This document shows, piece by piece, positions 12,548 through 25,597 of a stretch of DNA of 64,000 bases (positions are counted from its first letter, which is position 1; each line of letters begins with the position of its first letter). The position numbers and the translations under genes were made by a program. Origin of the DNA: Trogon surrucura (taxonomy: Eukaryota > Chordata > Aves > Trogoniformes > Trogonidae); NCBI GenBank assembly GCA_020746105.1, contig CM036658.1, positions 12,570,689 to 12,634,688 on the forward strand, given 5' to 3'. The notes under the pieces were generated by a model. The model had not been told where the DNA came from. It did not search any database and was given only the letters and a program-made list of their open reading frames with translations.

Positions 12548-12549
12548 CA

Positions 12550-12650
12550 GTTTAGACATACGTATTCATACAATTTCCGAGAAATCATTAACATGTTGTA
12601 GTTTAGACATACATATTCATACAATTTCCGAGAACTCATTAACATGTTGC
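12550..12650. repeat. 51-bp tandem duplication in LTR1 U3
   Basis: Two adjacent copies (12550-12600 and 12601-12650) begin GTTTAGACATAC and end near AACATGTTG. They differ at only a few positions, including G/A at the 13th base and A/C near TCATTAAC. Duplicated U3 blocks often act as enhancers in retroviral LTRs, which is inference here. Confidence 0.85.
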
Positions 12651-12951
12651 CGCCCACTCCTGCATGCATAATAGTCTTTTGATGGTCATCAGGTGGTCGT
12701 CCTCATCGAGGTGTCCTGTTGATGAGCTCCATTCAGTTAACTCCTATGCTGGTTCTGCATATCTCGTTCCATCTTTGAAGATAAGGGCATCCTGTCCTTG
12801 AGGAAAAGGTTCCGGGAAAAGCTCCCCTTGTGGAATACTTTATCTCACACCTCCATTGTCCCACTGTCCCACTGATTCTGTTTGCCCCAGCATATTGAGT
12901 CTTTTACATACCAATTAAAATTATGGTTCTTCCACGGCTTCATATCACACA

Positions 12952-15120
12952 TTGAAGAATGGTAATCTTAACCATCTGAGGCTCTTAATTTTTACTACCA
13001 TTGTACCACAGAAATTAAGAGTTAACATTAGAAAAATTAAAGGCCATTCACCTGAATAATGCTTTCGTACCAGTTTATTAACAGTTTTCTGAAAACTGTC
13101 TGTTGTTTCATCTTGTATTTGTTACTGGAGATTCTGCAGTACAGAGGGTACGGAAAATATGGAGAAACTGATTGCATGTTGTTTTCTGAACCATGTTTAT
13201 CTTTCTCCCTAAGGCATCTTCTGTTTAAAGAGATTTATTTATTTTTTATTCTTCCATGTTTGCCAAATAGTAGCACTATAAAAATAAGTTCTTTTTAACA
13301 GAAGTTGCTATTCTGCAGCATCCTAAAATTTTATCTATCTCAGAATGCACTCCACCACCAGCTTAGGCTGCTCTCAGAAATCATGTAAAAGCATGGTAAG
13401 CATCTGGGGACGCTTCCTCAGGATTACTGTACCAGCTTCCAACTACTAGCAGATTCATGTTTTCCTGAACTACATAAACTCACATCTTTGTGCTAAACAA
13501 AGTCCGCTAGACTTTCATTAGTTTGTGTGATGTATTTTTGTCATCCGCAATATCCAATAGCAATGAGTTTCACTTTTTCATTATACCTTATGCGAATACC
13601 ATCTTCTTTTATTTGTCTTACTGGATGAGTTTATTTTGTGACTTCTAGTTTCTGCATTTCAAAAAAATAGTACTTAATTATTTCCTATTCTCTTTCTGAA
13701 TGATACTGGTAACGATTTATCTCTTTATCATACCCATTCCAAAATAACTGCTTCTTCAAGAAAACTGTTAATCCTTCGAGGCACTTCCTGAACAGCAGTC
13801 ATTACACAGATTTCTTCAATGCTGTTGGCTTGCTTTGTACATGCCGGAATATTAGATGTTCAGATAGTGGCAGGGAAGGCTGCATGAAGCATTCAGGGTG
13901 GGAGAAAGACCATGGTCATAACACAGGTCTAGACACACTACATTATTTTTTGATCATCCATTGGAATTACAACAGAGCAATGTATAAAGAATAAAATGAT
14001 CTCTTATAGATGGCAATACTACAGTTTAGCTACCAGGATTTCAAAGCTTAAAATGAAAGAATAGGATGTAAAAATAACATGCAAGATTTTCATAAGCAAG
14101 TTTCAGCCAAAAATAATAAAGACTTAAGGAACTTCAAACTACCTCTTTTTGTCTTTTGTCTAAACATAAATCCATTTTTAGGGCTTTTTCCAGGACTTAA
14201 GACTCTTTGGAAGCTCATTATTGTATATCTATGAGTTACATGTGTCCTGCCCATCTCCTAATGCTGCAGTATGTGCCAGAAATTGAAGTAGTCTGAGATC
14301 CACCAGTGCAAAATTAGTTACCACTCCACTCTTTCTCACTCCTGATGCTGTTTTTTTGAGGGTATATTATGGGTATATGTTATTCCTAAGGAGATGAATA
14401 AGTGAAGACTGGAATAAGGAAGAGATACAGAATTTAACTTCTCCAGACAGAAAATGCCTTTATAGAACTAGGGTTTATGATTCATGAGACTGTGAAAGCA
14501 CAAGAATTAGCAAGTACAGCCAGAGGTAACAGATGCTAACCTAAAGGGATGGTCTAGTCTGACTGGTACATACTGTTTATGTTCCATGGGATTTTATCTT
14601 ATCCAGGAAGTAAAATGAGATAATAATAGAAAAGAAATAGGCAATTGAGTTAGCACAAGTCTGAGTCAATTCAGTATAGCACCATACAAAACTAAATCCA
14701 AGCTAGCTCAAACATACAGCTGAAGTATCTTTCCTTACAAAAAAATTGGTCTACAGCTTGGACACTCGGACATAATTGACTTTTGATCAGTTTTAGACTT
14801 GGAAAATATACATGTTTTAAAAGCAAAGGTGATCTCTTGAAGGTAGATTCTTTGACAGTATTAAAAAAAAAAATCATTTTTCTGAGATGATTTTCCATAC
14901 CTGTGTTTTCATTCTTTAGAGATAACTTTTAAGTGTAGAAAAGTAAAATGTAATACAAAGAATTTATTTCCTGTCTTTCATGGGGGATGCTTTATCTACA
15001 ATATTACAATGAAAAAAGCACTTTCTAATTTAATTTAAGTTTTATCTCACTAGCAAAGGAACAAAGCATTCTTCTCAAAATTCAGAATCATTTATTTTTT
15101 AATTGCTTTTTTAAAGCCAG
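12952..15120. other. Unique AT-rich non-coding DNA
   Basis: Starts with the right copy of the LTR1 target duplication (TTGA). No gene or repeat family recognised. Confidence 0.55.
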
Positions 15121-15179
15121 AAAAACTTTTTGCTCGGAGTTGACCCACTTGAGAGCAGCTGCTATCTCAGTCTATGGAG
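15121..15179 (+). other. Exon-like segment with strong splice motifs
   Basis: A T-rich run ending TTTTTTAAAGCCAG (to 15120) precedes 59 bases that end TATGGAG|GTAAGA at 15179/15180. Two of three frames are open: KTFCSELTHLRAAAISVYG in one, and one starting KNFLLGVDP in another. The donor is a good match to consensus. There is no homology I recognise and no second exon with a compatible phase in the window. Chance, or a non-coding RNA exon, is at least as likely as protein coding. Confidence 0.18.
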
Positions 15180-18100
15180 GTAAGAAGAAGGGTGTCAGAA
15201 TGAGGATGTTTAAATCTGATGTGAGGTATGATTTAAAACAGGAGTTGGTGTCTTGGAAGTCACATTTAAAATCCTCAGTAGCTGTTCTGATTGTACAAGA
15301 ATTTGCATAGACCTATAAAAGATCTGTTGGGATGATCTATCCTTAGAGCTTTTGTGTCTTTGTGTTACACTCCAGTTAATTTCTGCATAACTTGTGATTA
15401 CTTTTCCCCCAGAGCAGAAAGATTTAAAAAATATTATTTATGAAGTACGATTTAGTTTATGGATATTTTTTTTTATTGTTCCATCAACACCTTTTTCTAC
15501 CAAAACTTTTACGTAAAAGAATTTTGGAAGGCCACAGTAAAGTTAACGATGCTTAGTACCATGAACGAGAGAAACTCGTGAAGGAAAAGAACTGAAAAAA
15601 ATCAACTGGTATGAAATCACAAACATCTATTATATCATGAAGAAATAAAAATGAAACTACATAGGAAGGCTGCAAGCTGTAGTCCGACCTGGTGTTTACA
15701 CCACCATTGTGCCTTATTATGACTTTTTAAAAAATTCCATTTTAATCTCTACCTTTTCCTTACACTGTGTTATTTATTGAACTGTTGGGTTTTGTTCATA
15801 TTTAGTTTGAGACCAGGAACTTTCCTACATTTATACATCATCCAGGATACAGAAACTATGCTTATGGAAAATACCCCAAGACCTGATGAGAGACACATCT
15901 ACCAATGATACCAATGATACCGTTAAGGAAGCATTTCACATGGAACATTTTCTGTATAATTCTACATCAAATAGGATTAATCTTCTGGATCATGTGTCAT
16001 TGACTTCAAGAGAATTACATTGGTTTATAACATCCAAAAAATAATCTATGCCAAGGTAATAGGTGAACCTTAACTACTCCTTTGCAAATGCTCTGCATTA
16101 GTGAGTCTTTGCTAACCTGCTGACTCTGTGTGTGTATGTGCACCCCTGTAGAAATGTGTTTTCATGTGTTTTCATCACCTCAAAGACTACTGGAAAGAAT
16201 ATAATTCTCATCTATCATGCTGGTAGGAATCCCAAAAGTCAGACACAAGAACAGAGGTAGACCTGCAATTTCTGTAGGACCATCAGTTCTGCACTTCCAA
16301 TGCTGTACAGTGTCCTAATACATACTTGATTACACATACATATAAATATGTACACCGACTATAAAAATTAGCTAGATTTTCATTTTTTTTGTTTGGCTCT
16401 ACAATGACTGATGAATTCTTGACTTTATATAAAAAGGATAAGCTTATATTGTTATTCATAACAAAGCTAGAGTAAATCTCATGGAATTTTCAATATTTTT
16501 TCCCTAGGAGGTGTTCATCCTTTGATATAAGAGGTCTTTTACTGCATTTTACCTTTTAGAAACTATGTGCTACAGCTATTTGAATTGACTTTTGTGAGGC
16601 AGGAAGAAATTAACAGCAAATCGTTTTTCTCCCATGCATTTCATAGGTAAATACTGTTTGGTGACAATTTCTGTGTTTTGACGCATTGGTGTTGTCATCT
16701 TGCTGGTTTGTGTGAAATAATGATCATCTGCAAAGTTACTGTAGCAGTGGACAGTAACACAGCCTAAGGTAAAAATAGTTGAATGAGGAATTTTACACCA
16801 GAGAATATCTTTAGGAAATCTGTCTTCTCCACATGGTACTAACCAACTCGGCCATTGTCATTCTCCAAGGCTTCACATAATTTTATCTGTTTTATATACA
16901 CACACTACCCACACAGGCATGCATGCTGCCAGCAAGAAAGAGTGAAACACACTGCTGAGAGGGGTGGTGTTCCAGCCAAAAGTTTAACAATTTGTCTAGA
17001 GATCACAGAACTGGCTGTAATTTGTTATTACAACACTGCTTCCAAAAGATAAAGAATATATCACTGTATCTAGTACAGCTAGCTGCATCTAGCTGTACCT
17101 AACACAGCTGCCTGTTTTTCTGCATTTCTTTTGACATGAAGAAGAAAGGCTTCAGGTAGGTAGAAAAGCATGGCTAGTTCTGGGCTCAGATCAAACAACA
17201 CTTGGGAGCTGAAGAAAAAAAGGGAAAAGTTGTACTGAACAACCTTCAAAAGCTTTCTTCTGACATTTCTTAACACTTCATACACAGCAGCACAAATATT
17301 TCTCAAACATGTAAGCTGTTCATATAGCTAATATACAGCATAATATTAAGGAATCCTAAAGAAGAACTAATGGCTTACCAGTGTTTATTAAGTGAAGTAA
17401 GACAGGCACTGAACTGGAGGGATTTTATAACATGTTAAATTATTAAATAATAATAAAATATAAATTGTTATTAAATCATCACTTTTTGAGTCCTCTTAGA
17501 ATTTTAGTTCTTTCAGCACTCCCTGTTCTTCCTGTCAAGGGAGACATGTCTTACGAAACCTGATGATCTGTTTGCTGAATTTCAAAATTAGAATAACTAA
17601 TATGCTGCCTAGATAAGATATAGCAGCCAGTGTGTTATTGATAATCTATAGGAAGGTGGAGAAATTAAAGAGCCGTGGATGGTATATTTAGTAAACTTGA
17701 TCCATTTGAGGAAATTTCAGTTGGTTCATGAAAGTTTGATGAGAGAAAAAGGAAGTCTGATACAAATAATGCACAGCCAAGAGCGTATTAAGCTCAAACT
17801 GACTTGATATGGAGGCTAGACATTGCCAATAAACATTTGGCTCCAGCATGTCCCTTGTGAATATTTTTCTAACTCTGTTAATAGTTTCTCAAGGGAGACC
17901 ATCGAATCTCTTCTGTAGGTGCTACATTATAGCCGTACACACTTTTACATTATTTCTCTAGGTGTTTTCGTAGAAAAACCGGGCCACTCATGGGTATCAG
18001 GAAAGGTATATTAGGAAGGGTGTGCAGTCCGTGGCAACATGTCAGCTACTCAGACTTAATAATACTCAAGAAAGACTTTTCAGCAAGAAAAATAAGGGTG

Positions 18101-21100
18101 TTTAGGGGTGAAATTGCAGTGATAAGTTCATTAAGTACTACAACGATATCTTCTCCAGGAGACATTTTACAAATACAGTTGTCACTGGTAGATAAAACAC
18201 ATCAAAATGAAGAGAACGATAATGTATGGTATTTTTTACAAAAGTGAAAAATAAATAGGCGTTCTGCAATGACATAATGAAACGAATCAAGAAGTGCTGC
18301 AGGCTAAATTTGTACACGGTCTTTTGCATTTGTTGGATATGTAATTGTGTTTTACTATGGCCAGTTCTGGGAGAGCAAACAAACCTTTCGACAACCCTCA
18401 TTTTTCAGCTTCAAGCGAAAATAGGACTAGAGTAGCTAATGGCTCTTTCTGCGCCCTTGGCATAGCTACCAATGCCTCTAGTTATTTAAATTTGGACAGA
18501 TACAAAGAGGAACTTCAGAGGATGCCTCAGTTTACAGAGCACCCACCGCATGCATCCATTCATTTTTGCTTAGCTTGTAACAAAACTTTATGTGCTGTGC
18601 TCAGCTGAAGCCTTCTTAACCAGCAAGCCGCAGGGCCTGCAGACAGAGGAAATGCAAGTTCAGGTCTCTTACATGTGAGCTTATACTGCAGTCAGCTTTA
18701 CAGCAGAACCATATGCTCGAGTCTGACAGAGCCACTTGCCTTTACCCTGATCAGCTGGCTCCAGAAAATGTTCGGAACTCTGTAGTGATCCCCTCTCTGC
18801 AACACTCATAGATTTCTCTACACATGAAGGGCCAGAATTTGAATTCTTAACTTTGCATTTTGTGGAACAATATACATCATGCACAGACAGTGTATGTATC
18901 CTGTCTGGTATGAGCTGGAGTGAAAGTGAAGGGAGAGGACAGGTTTAGAGGCAGAGCAGTAATTAAGTAGTTATATTAAAGGTAAACCAGTGATGAACAC
19001 TGGAAGTGACTGAAGAATTGAAAGCTGGAAAATACACACGGACTTACGGCATCTGCCTCGCAAAGCATCATCTAAATGGTCCAGGAGATACACCAGCTTT
19101 CTGCTGATATTAACTATGCTGACATATCAGAGTAAAGATGGCATATAGCTCTGATGCCTCTTTGCCTTTAAAACAATTTCACTTAATAAGCAATTTTTAA
19201 AATAAAATGAAGTCAATCTTACAGCAAATTAACCACATTTCTTATTTTAGAAGAAATGTCAGGCAATTACGTAGGTAACAAGTACAATCTAACAAACACT
19301 GCTTCAGAAACATGAAAGGTGTTAAATGATCATATGTAGCACTCACGTATGTCTATTTAAAGGGAAGAAGAAAGACCTTTACTAGACATTTAAACATTTA
19401 AATGTTGCTCTTAGTTTTTTCCTACTGCTAACAGCATAATACACTATGTTGTAAAACAAAAACCACACATTGTATCACAAGTGTCAGGTATAAATTAATA
19501 CATACAGAAATATTTTAAGGTTAGGGTGAGAACAGATGCACACTAGCAGCTAATCTATTTATATCAAAGACAACAGGAGAGACTGACAAGGTGTTTTTTC
19601 GCGTGACACTTCTATTAAAAAGAAAGCCAGTCTGGTAAACCAGGAAAAAAACAACAATAAACAAAAAAACCCCACCTAAACAAACAGAAAAATAGAACCA
19701 TAAATGAAGAGCCTGAACCAGCAGATCTCTTTTCTGGACTATTTCTTCACTCCAAACAAAATTGATTGTCAGATTCAGAAGGAAATGAACTCTAAATCAG
19801 AGGAAGCAAAGAGGTAATTCTTCCTATCCCTCATTTCAGAAAATCTTTCACGCCTATCTGTCTATCTGTGTAATATGGAACAAGAAATGTATAAAAGAAA
19901 AATCTCAAATATGTTTCAACTCTGTTGAATAACTAACTCACAATCTGCATGGTGTCTAGCGAAGATGGAGTTTTTGTCTAAGGCCTGTTCAGTCTATGCT
20001 CCTCTAGGGCACTTATAAATCACTTTATTCTGCTCCACATTCTTGGGCCTGTCTTTCTAAATATAAACTTGATTTTCTGAAAGTAAAACTAGCAGCTACC
20101 AGGATTCTGCATTTCATTATATTCGGCAGCTGTGAAAAGGCTCACATTACCATCCATCCAATTGTTCTGAAGCCTCAGATATGCAAGAAGACCAAGTCTG
20201 AATGCAGACATACTCAGCTTTGCTTGTTTATTTCTGAATGACAGTTACACTCCAGTTCTCATTTTTTTCTCTCCCAAGAAAGCTTAATGAGGTGCTTTAA
20301 AATTTCTTATTCAAATGGAAAATTTGATAACTCTGAAAAAGAAATATATCAGCACTAAAACCTTTGTAGAAGAACCATTTTCATGGTATAAAATGCTGGA
20401 AAATGGTCCCAAAGAAATGCTACTGTTCATGCTGACTTCATTGATTAATTAGAGGAATTAATCAAAATAAAAAGATTTTATCCTGCACCTTTCCTACTAG
20501 TAATTATAGTAATGTTTGTATTTCACTATGCTGCCATCCCAACAGTCAATCCTGTGACTAAGTAAAGGTCTTCCTCATAACTTGCAGCTCAGACAAAGCA
20601 ATCCTTAATTCAACGGAAGCACACACAGTAGAAGTCAGTTCATTTCTTTAGCCATATCTACTTGAGTACTCCACAAGATCTACCTCCACCCTATCCACTA
20701 GAGGAGTCCAAATTATAGTGTCGGATTCCTTTATGAACAATTTTAGGCAAGAAGAATTCATTATGCTTCCAGTAAACTTTCAGTGCTAAGCTAAATCAAC
20801 ATTTTCACCATGTCTTAAAAAAACAGCATTTTTTTTGCTACCCTATCCTTTTTAGCAAACTGTTAATCTATCATCCTTTGTGACAGAAAAGTGACTTAAA
20901 AAAAAAAAGATATTACAGTAAAATCTCTTAGATAAATAATGTTATAATGTCATGACTCCAAGGGCTAGCATGATATACTCTAAGAGGGTGATGTGTAAAG
21001 AGGTAGCCTGGGTTTGTAAACATGTGGCAAATTCACTGTTATAATAGCACAATCAACCATATGGTCTTTTCATGACAAAGAATGCAGACCTAGTACTGGG

Positions 21101-21755
21101 TGTTGAAGGAAGGGTCACGAACATGAAAATGACTGCATAAAACTGGAAGATACAGACAATCCCTGACTTCACCTTGTGCTTCAAGTGTAATCACAGTGTT
21201 GCACAAGTTACTGAATTAATTATGCCATCTGCTTTACAGAATCTTTTCTTCTATTAATGTTCCTAGCTCTTCAGTAAATACTTGTCGACTAAAACATATT
21301 ATGCTTTAATTGCAAGACAGTAATTATTTCCATGGATTTACTTTCTTTTTTATTTTGTTTAGTAATCTTAATTAAGCATGCAGTTGTCCAGTCCAGTACA
21401 CTGCACACAGCAAACCTTTTCAAAAGAATGTTACTGTTAGGCACAAACAGCTAGATGACTGAACTTGGGCTTCTGAGCATCTTCTCAAAATGCTGTGTGG
21501 GCCGATTCATCACCGAAGTACTAATGTTTGAAGACAAGTATTTGTGGTTCAGTGTCCAAACAATTCTAACTCTTCCAGCTATAAAATGGCTTCAGAATAC
21601 CATGTAACATATCTCTCAAAGCTGAATATTTTTTCAAGAAAAATACATTTAAGAAACTAAAATGTAAGACAAATCCACAAAAAAAGAAAACAATCAAAAT
21701 CACACAGAGAGAATTATACAATTGCCCTCTACAAAACACCAGGAAGGGAGATACT
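15180..21755. other. Unique AT-rich non-coding DNA
   Basis: No gene, RNA or dispersed repeat recognised across about 6.5 kb. There is a small duplication ACCAATGAT x2 near 15901-15917. Short frames such as 18345-18608 lack any recognisable domain. Confidence 0.55.
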
Positions 21756-21843
21756 AATATTTTATAAATATATAACCTATATTTATAAATATATAACCTT
21801 TTATAAATATATAACCTATATTTTATAAATAGATAACCTATAA
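21756..21843. repeat. AT-rich minisatellite, about 20-bp unit x4
   Basis: Units of the form TTTATAAATATATAACC repeat about four times, with 17-22 bp spacing and one G substitution in the last unit. On the minus strand it yields a repetitive Tyr-Lys-Tyr peptide in an ORF at 21566-21859, which is therefore not a gene. Confidence 0.88.
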
Positions 21844-23450
21844 AACCTTTCTGAGACAAATGCCAGCTGCTCTTATTCTTTTATTGAAGCTGATAATTCT
21901 TTAATTGTACTTAAGTACTAGCCTAAACACAATACCAGCCATAGGTCTTTTCTCTTCAGTAAAATAAAATAATTTGTTTTAAATTTTTTATTTATGCATC
22001 AGGTAGAAACTGACTCTAAATAAACAGGAAAAGCTGCTCTTCAGAGACTGCCCTGTTACCAAAGAAAGAAAATATCAGAAAGTTTATGCATCTTAACATT
22101 TCTGTCAACCCCTTGCTTCTCTCCTAAGAGATCCAGGTAAACCCACATTTGATGAAATGAAGATTTGTTCCTGTAATTAAAGCACTGGACTGGAAGAGCT
22201 GTCTCTGCCGCAGAATCAGTGTATATAGCCTTAGGGAGGACTGTGCATTTCAGTCCCACTTGTAAAACTAGGATAGCGTTTATTTTCTCCAGGCTTTTTA
22301 GCCCGCAACTGTTAATGCACTGTTAATGGAACTGTTTGCTGCTTAGTACGTAAAGGGTGTTTCTAAAGTGCCATTACTACCCAAGCTCATAAAATTTAAT
22401 GATAGCTTCTCTGAACGGCCCCAAACTTCATTCTCACAACAAAGGTAAAGGCAAGGGCTCCTTTTTTACGAAGTCATTAGAGTTAATTACAGTATGCGCC
22501 TTCATTACTAAGGAACCATTTTCACTGAATAGCAATTCTACCAGGAGGAAAAACACATCTCGGTGCTGATGTTGCCACCTGTTTAACTATTAAACCATAA
22601 GTGCTAGATTTTGTCCCACAACCCTATGGATGCACAGACACCTTCCTCTGGGGCAAAGCACGAGGGTGTGATCTGGCAGATGTTGTCTAAAAGAGGGCAA
22701 ACAGGACATGCCCAAACCATAAAACTTGGTCAAGTACATTTCCATTTCAGTGAGGGTACATGCTGAGCTGATCCAAATTGTTCCAACACTCTGGCATCTA
22801 TTTCTCCAGTTATTTTCATTTCACAAAATAGAACATTTTGGCTTCCTAGTAAGCTCTAGATGAAAAGGTCAGAATATTAAGGAGTTCCATGATCTGAAAA
22901 TAACAGGTTTTGACATTTGCTCTTCTAGACAAAGTTGCAACTCTTTTCTTCCACCATGATGCATATATTTCCATTCAATCCTGTTTCTTACAACCAGAGG
23001 CAAAGTCACATCAGAACAGAGAGAAGGATATTTTCTGCAGCTTTTGTGCAGTTCAACTTTCCAAAACATGCATTGTTTTTCTAGCACTTTGAGACTTTTA
23101 TTTAAATCTTGTCAATCATGAAAGGATGTCTTCTCCCTTCCTCTTTTATCACAAATCAAACTTATTCATCATCTGAGGACTAAGCTTCTGTTTTCTGATT
23201 ACAGCTCAGCTCAATATAGTTCAGCAGTCTCACAGATTTTTGAGCACTTCTGATTTTATTCTCATAGTTGAGTAGTATAGACGTCTATGAAAATAATAAT
23301 ATTGGAATAAAATACAACATTCAAATCTTAGCAAGATGGAAATACAGCCATGTTTATATTTATCATTGTAGGGGTGTCCAATATTCAGTCTTCATTTAAT
23401 CAGCTTCACTTCCTGTTCTTGTTACATCCACTATATGCTTAATTAAAGGG
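21844..23450. other. Unique DNA with a possible conserved non-coding block
   Basis: About 22270-22560 is less AT-biased than its surroundings, free of simple repeats, and carries TAAT-core sites including GTTAATTAC near 22484. It has the look of a conserved regulatory element, but nothing in a single sequence proves it. Confidence 0.35.
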
Positions 23451-24279
23451 AATCACAGAATCACAGAATCACAGAATGTTAGAGGTTGGAAGGGACCTCA
23501 AAAGATCATCTAGTCCAAACCCCCTGCCAGAGCAGGAACACCTACAGTAGGTCACTCAGAAACGTGTCCAGGCGGGTTTTGAATGTCTCCAGAGAAGGAG
23601 ATTCCACAACCTCCCTGGGCAGCCTGTGCCAGCGCTCTGTCACACTCACAGTGAAAAAGTTTTTCCTCATATTTTTATGGAACCTCCTGTGTTCCAGCTT
23701 CCACCCATTGCCCCTTGTCCTGTCAGTGGACGCCGCTGAAAAGAGCCTGGCTCCATCCTCCTGACATTCCCCCTTGACATATTTATAAACATTAATGAGG
23801 TCACCCCTCAGCCTCCTCTTCTCCAAGCTAAAGAGACCCAGCTCCTTCAGCCTTTCCTCATAAGGGAGATGCTCCACTCCCTTCATCATCTTTGTGGCTC
23901 TGTGCTGGACTCTCTCCAGCAGTTCCCTGTCCTTCTTGAACTGAGGGGCCCAGAACTGGACACAATATTCCAGATGCGGCCTCACCAGGGCAGAGTAGAG
24001 GGGCAGGAGGACCTCTCTTGACCTACTTGCTACTCCCCTTCTAATACACCCCAGGATGCCATTGGCCTTCTTGGCCACAAGGGCACATTGCTGGCTCATG
24101 GTCATCCTGCTGTCCACTAGAACCCCCAGGTCCCTTTCCCCTGCACTGCTCTCCAGCAGGTCAGTCCCCAACCTGTACTGGCACATGGGGTTCTTCTTTC
24201 CCAAGTGCAAAACTCTACACTTGCCCTTGTTGAACTTCATAAGATTTCTCCCCGCCCAGCCCTCCAGCCTGTCCAGGTC
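23451..24279 (-). mobile_element. CR1 LINE copy B (5'-truncated, 829 bp)
   Basis: Minus-strand CR1 with an intact 3' end. The low-coordinate end is three copies of an AATCACAG-type unit (sense ATTCTGTG). It is followed by the conserved tail around TTAGAGGTTGGAAGGGACCT and a short 3'UTR. It is truncated near 24279 in the RT thumb region. The coding variants MCQYRLGT and ESSAGE, and the ATTCTGTG end, place it with copy F rather than D/E/H. Confidence 0.95.
23542..24278 (-). pseudogene. CR1 ORF2 C-terminal fragment
   Basis: The reading frame is open from the truncation point to the natural TAG stop (complement of 23542-23544), over 240 codons. It covers the thumb and C-terminal part of ORF2, including [16 protein letters not shown], a SMART-like stretch [32 protein letters not shown], and the closing block [20 protein letters not shown]. 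It lacks the endonuclease and the catalytic palm, so it cannot support retrotransposition although no internal stop is present. Confidence 0.9.
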
Positions 24280-25577
24280 AAATCACAATGTTTTCTTGAA
24301 TTAGTTTACAAACCTTTACTTTAAATTTTATTTCTTGTTTTGATGAGTCCATCAGGTTTCAGAATACATTTTTGCATAATTTAGCATGAAAAGCTCACGT
24401 TAGAAAAAAACTCACTTTGTAACTCCTGCTTAACAATAAAAAGAATGAGATATATGTAAGAGAGCATTAGCATAGGGTTCATTTACTCTGTACTAGATAT
24501 GCGATTTCTATCGTATATCTTTTATCTACCATCCAATCTGCCAAATCTTTCAAGAACTTAAGTTTGGCTTTCTTGAGTAAAATGAAGCAGTTAAATGACT
24601 CACATACTTAATAACTGAAAGTGTTGTTATATTTTTTATATCCAGGTTTTATTTATTTTCATGTATAATCTAAAAATATACCCCAGAAAAGCAGAATTTC
24701 TACTTTACCTGGATCAGAAAACATAAAGCAACACTAAATATTTAGTTTGTAAGTATGACTGAACATACATAATTTCTTTTACCAAACAGGGATCATTAAT
24801 CAGCAAAAAATATTAGTTATCAAGAAAATTCCTTCAGCATCAGTCATCTAATGGCATTGCAGAACTGATTTACCTGTCTATATGTAGTAGAGATAAAGGG
24901 AAGATTTAGTTATTAATCTGCCATTTCCATTCTCAAGTTCACAACTGTGTCTGGTCAGAAGGACCCACAGCAGCTCACACCAAAATTTCACCCCCACCAG
25001 CATAGTCTCCAGCACTTGGCGAGGGCAGATGGTGAACAACAACAGGACAGCAAAATGCTGACACTGCCCCAGTATATGCTCACAGCTGTCAGCGATCTAC
25101 AGCCCAGGGATGCTGTGAGCTCTGCACAGTGTCTTTGTGTTCAATAGCTCTGTACACATTTTTCTTCTGTCTGTAGGAGCCTCTACGTACATTGATAATC
25201 CTGAATCTAGTAGAGTTATGCACTTCAATAGGCTGAAATATCATAGATGTTGTCAATAAAATGCAGTTAAGCAGTTAAAAAACCATTCTTACTCTTCAGG
25301 TTTGAATTTAAGCATCATTAACACTGTTTTGATGAGAGTGAACATCTTGAATATGACTACTGTGAGAAGCTGTAAGGGTATTCTAGAGTTTAAGATCTCT
25401 TTTTTTAAAAAAGGCTTTAAGTTCCCAAACTTGAAAACTGACAAGATATTCAACTTTTGGAAGATGGAAGTAATGCAGATGAAGATATATACAAGAAAAA
25501 CTTTTGACAAATAGATCACATGTAGTGGATTACGGCGGAAAATCTTATATAAATACCACTGCATGTGATACTTTTAT
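24280..25577. other. Unique AT-rich non-coding DNA
   Basis: A slightly G+C-richer stretch at about 24940-25140 has a 66-codon plus frame of no recognised family. Otherwise AT-rich with no repeats recognised. Confidence 0.5.
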
Positions 25578-25597
25578 GTACACATGTACATGTGTAC
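25578..25597. repeat. Perfect 20-bp palindrome
   Basis: GTACACATGTACATGTGTAC equals its own reverse complement. It does not extend further (T on both sides). It is made of GTAC/CATG alternation and could be a short cruciform or simply a Z-prone alternating stretch. Confidence 0.8.

Larger units (their letters stand above)
12447..12951 (-). mobile_element. Solo LTR of an endogenous retrovirus (LTR1, 505 bp)
   Basis: On the minus strand the element starts TGTGTGATATG and ends CTTAATAGACA, giving TG...CA termini. It is flanked by a 4-bp direct repeat TTGA (12443-12446 and 12952-12955). Reading the minus strand, U3 holds a 51-bp tandem duplication. It is followed by a TATA box TATAAAAA (complement of 12540-12547) and an AATAAA signal (complement of 12467-12472) about 70 bp further on. 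These come in the order expected of an LTR promoter and polyadenylation unit. No internal retroviral sequence lies on either side, so this is a solo LTR left by recombination. A 4-bp duplication is typical of class I (gammaretrovirus-like) elements. The family name is not known to me. Confidence 0.75.

Noticed and set aside
12427..12669. Minus-strand 80-codon ORF with an internal repeated peptide
   Set aside because: It is the 51-bp U3 duplication of LTR1 read in frame.
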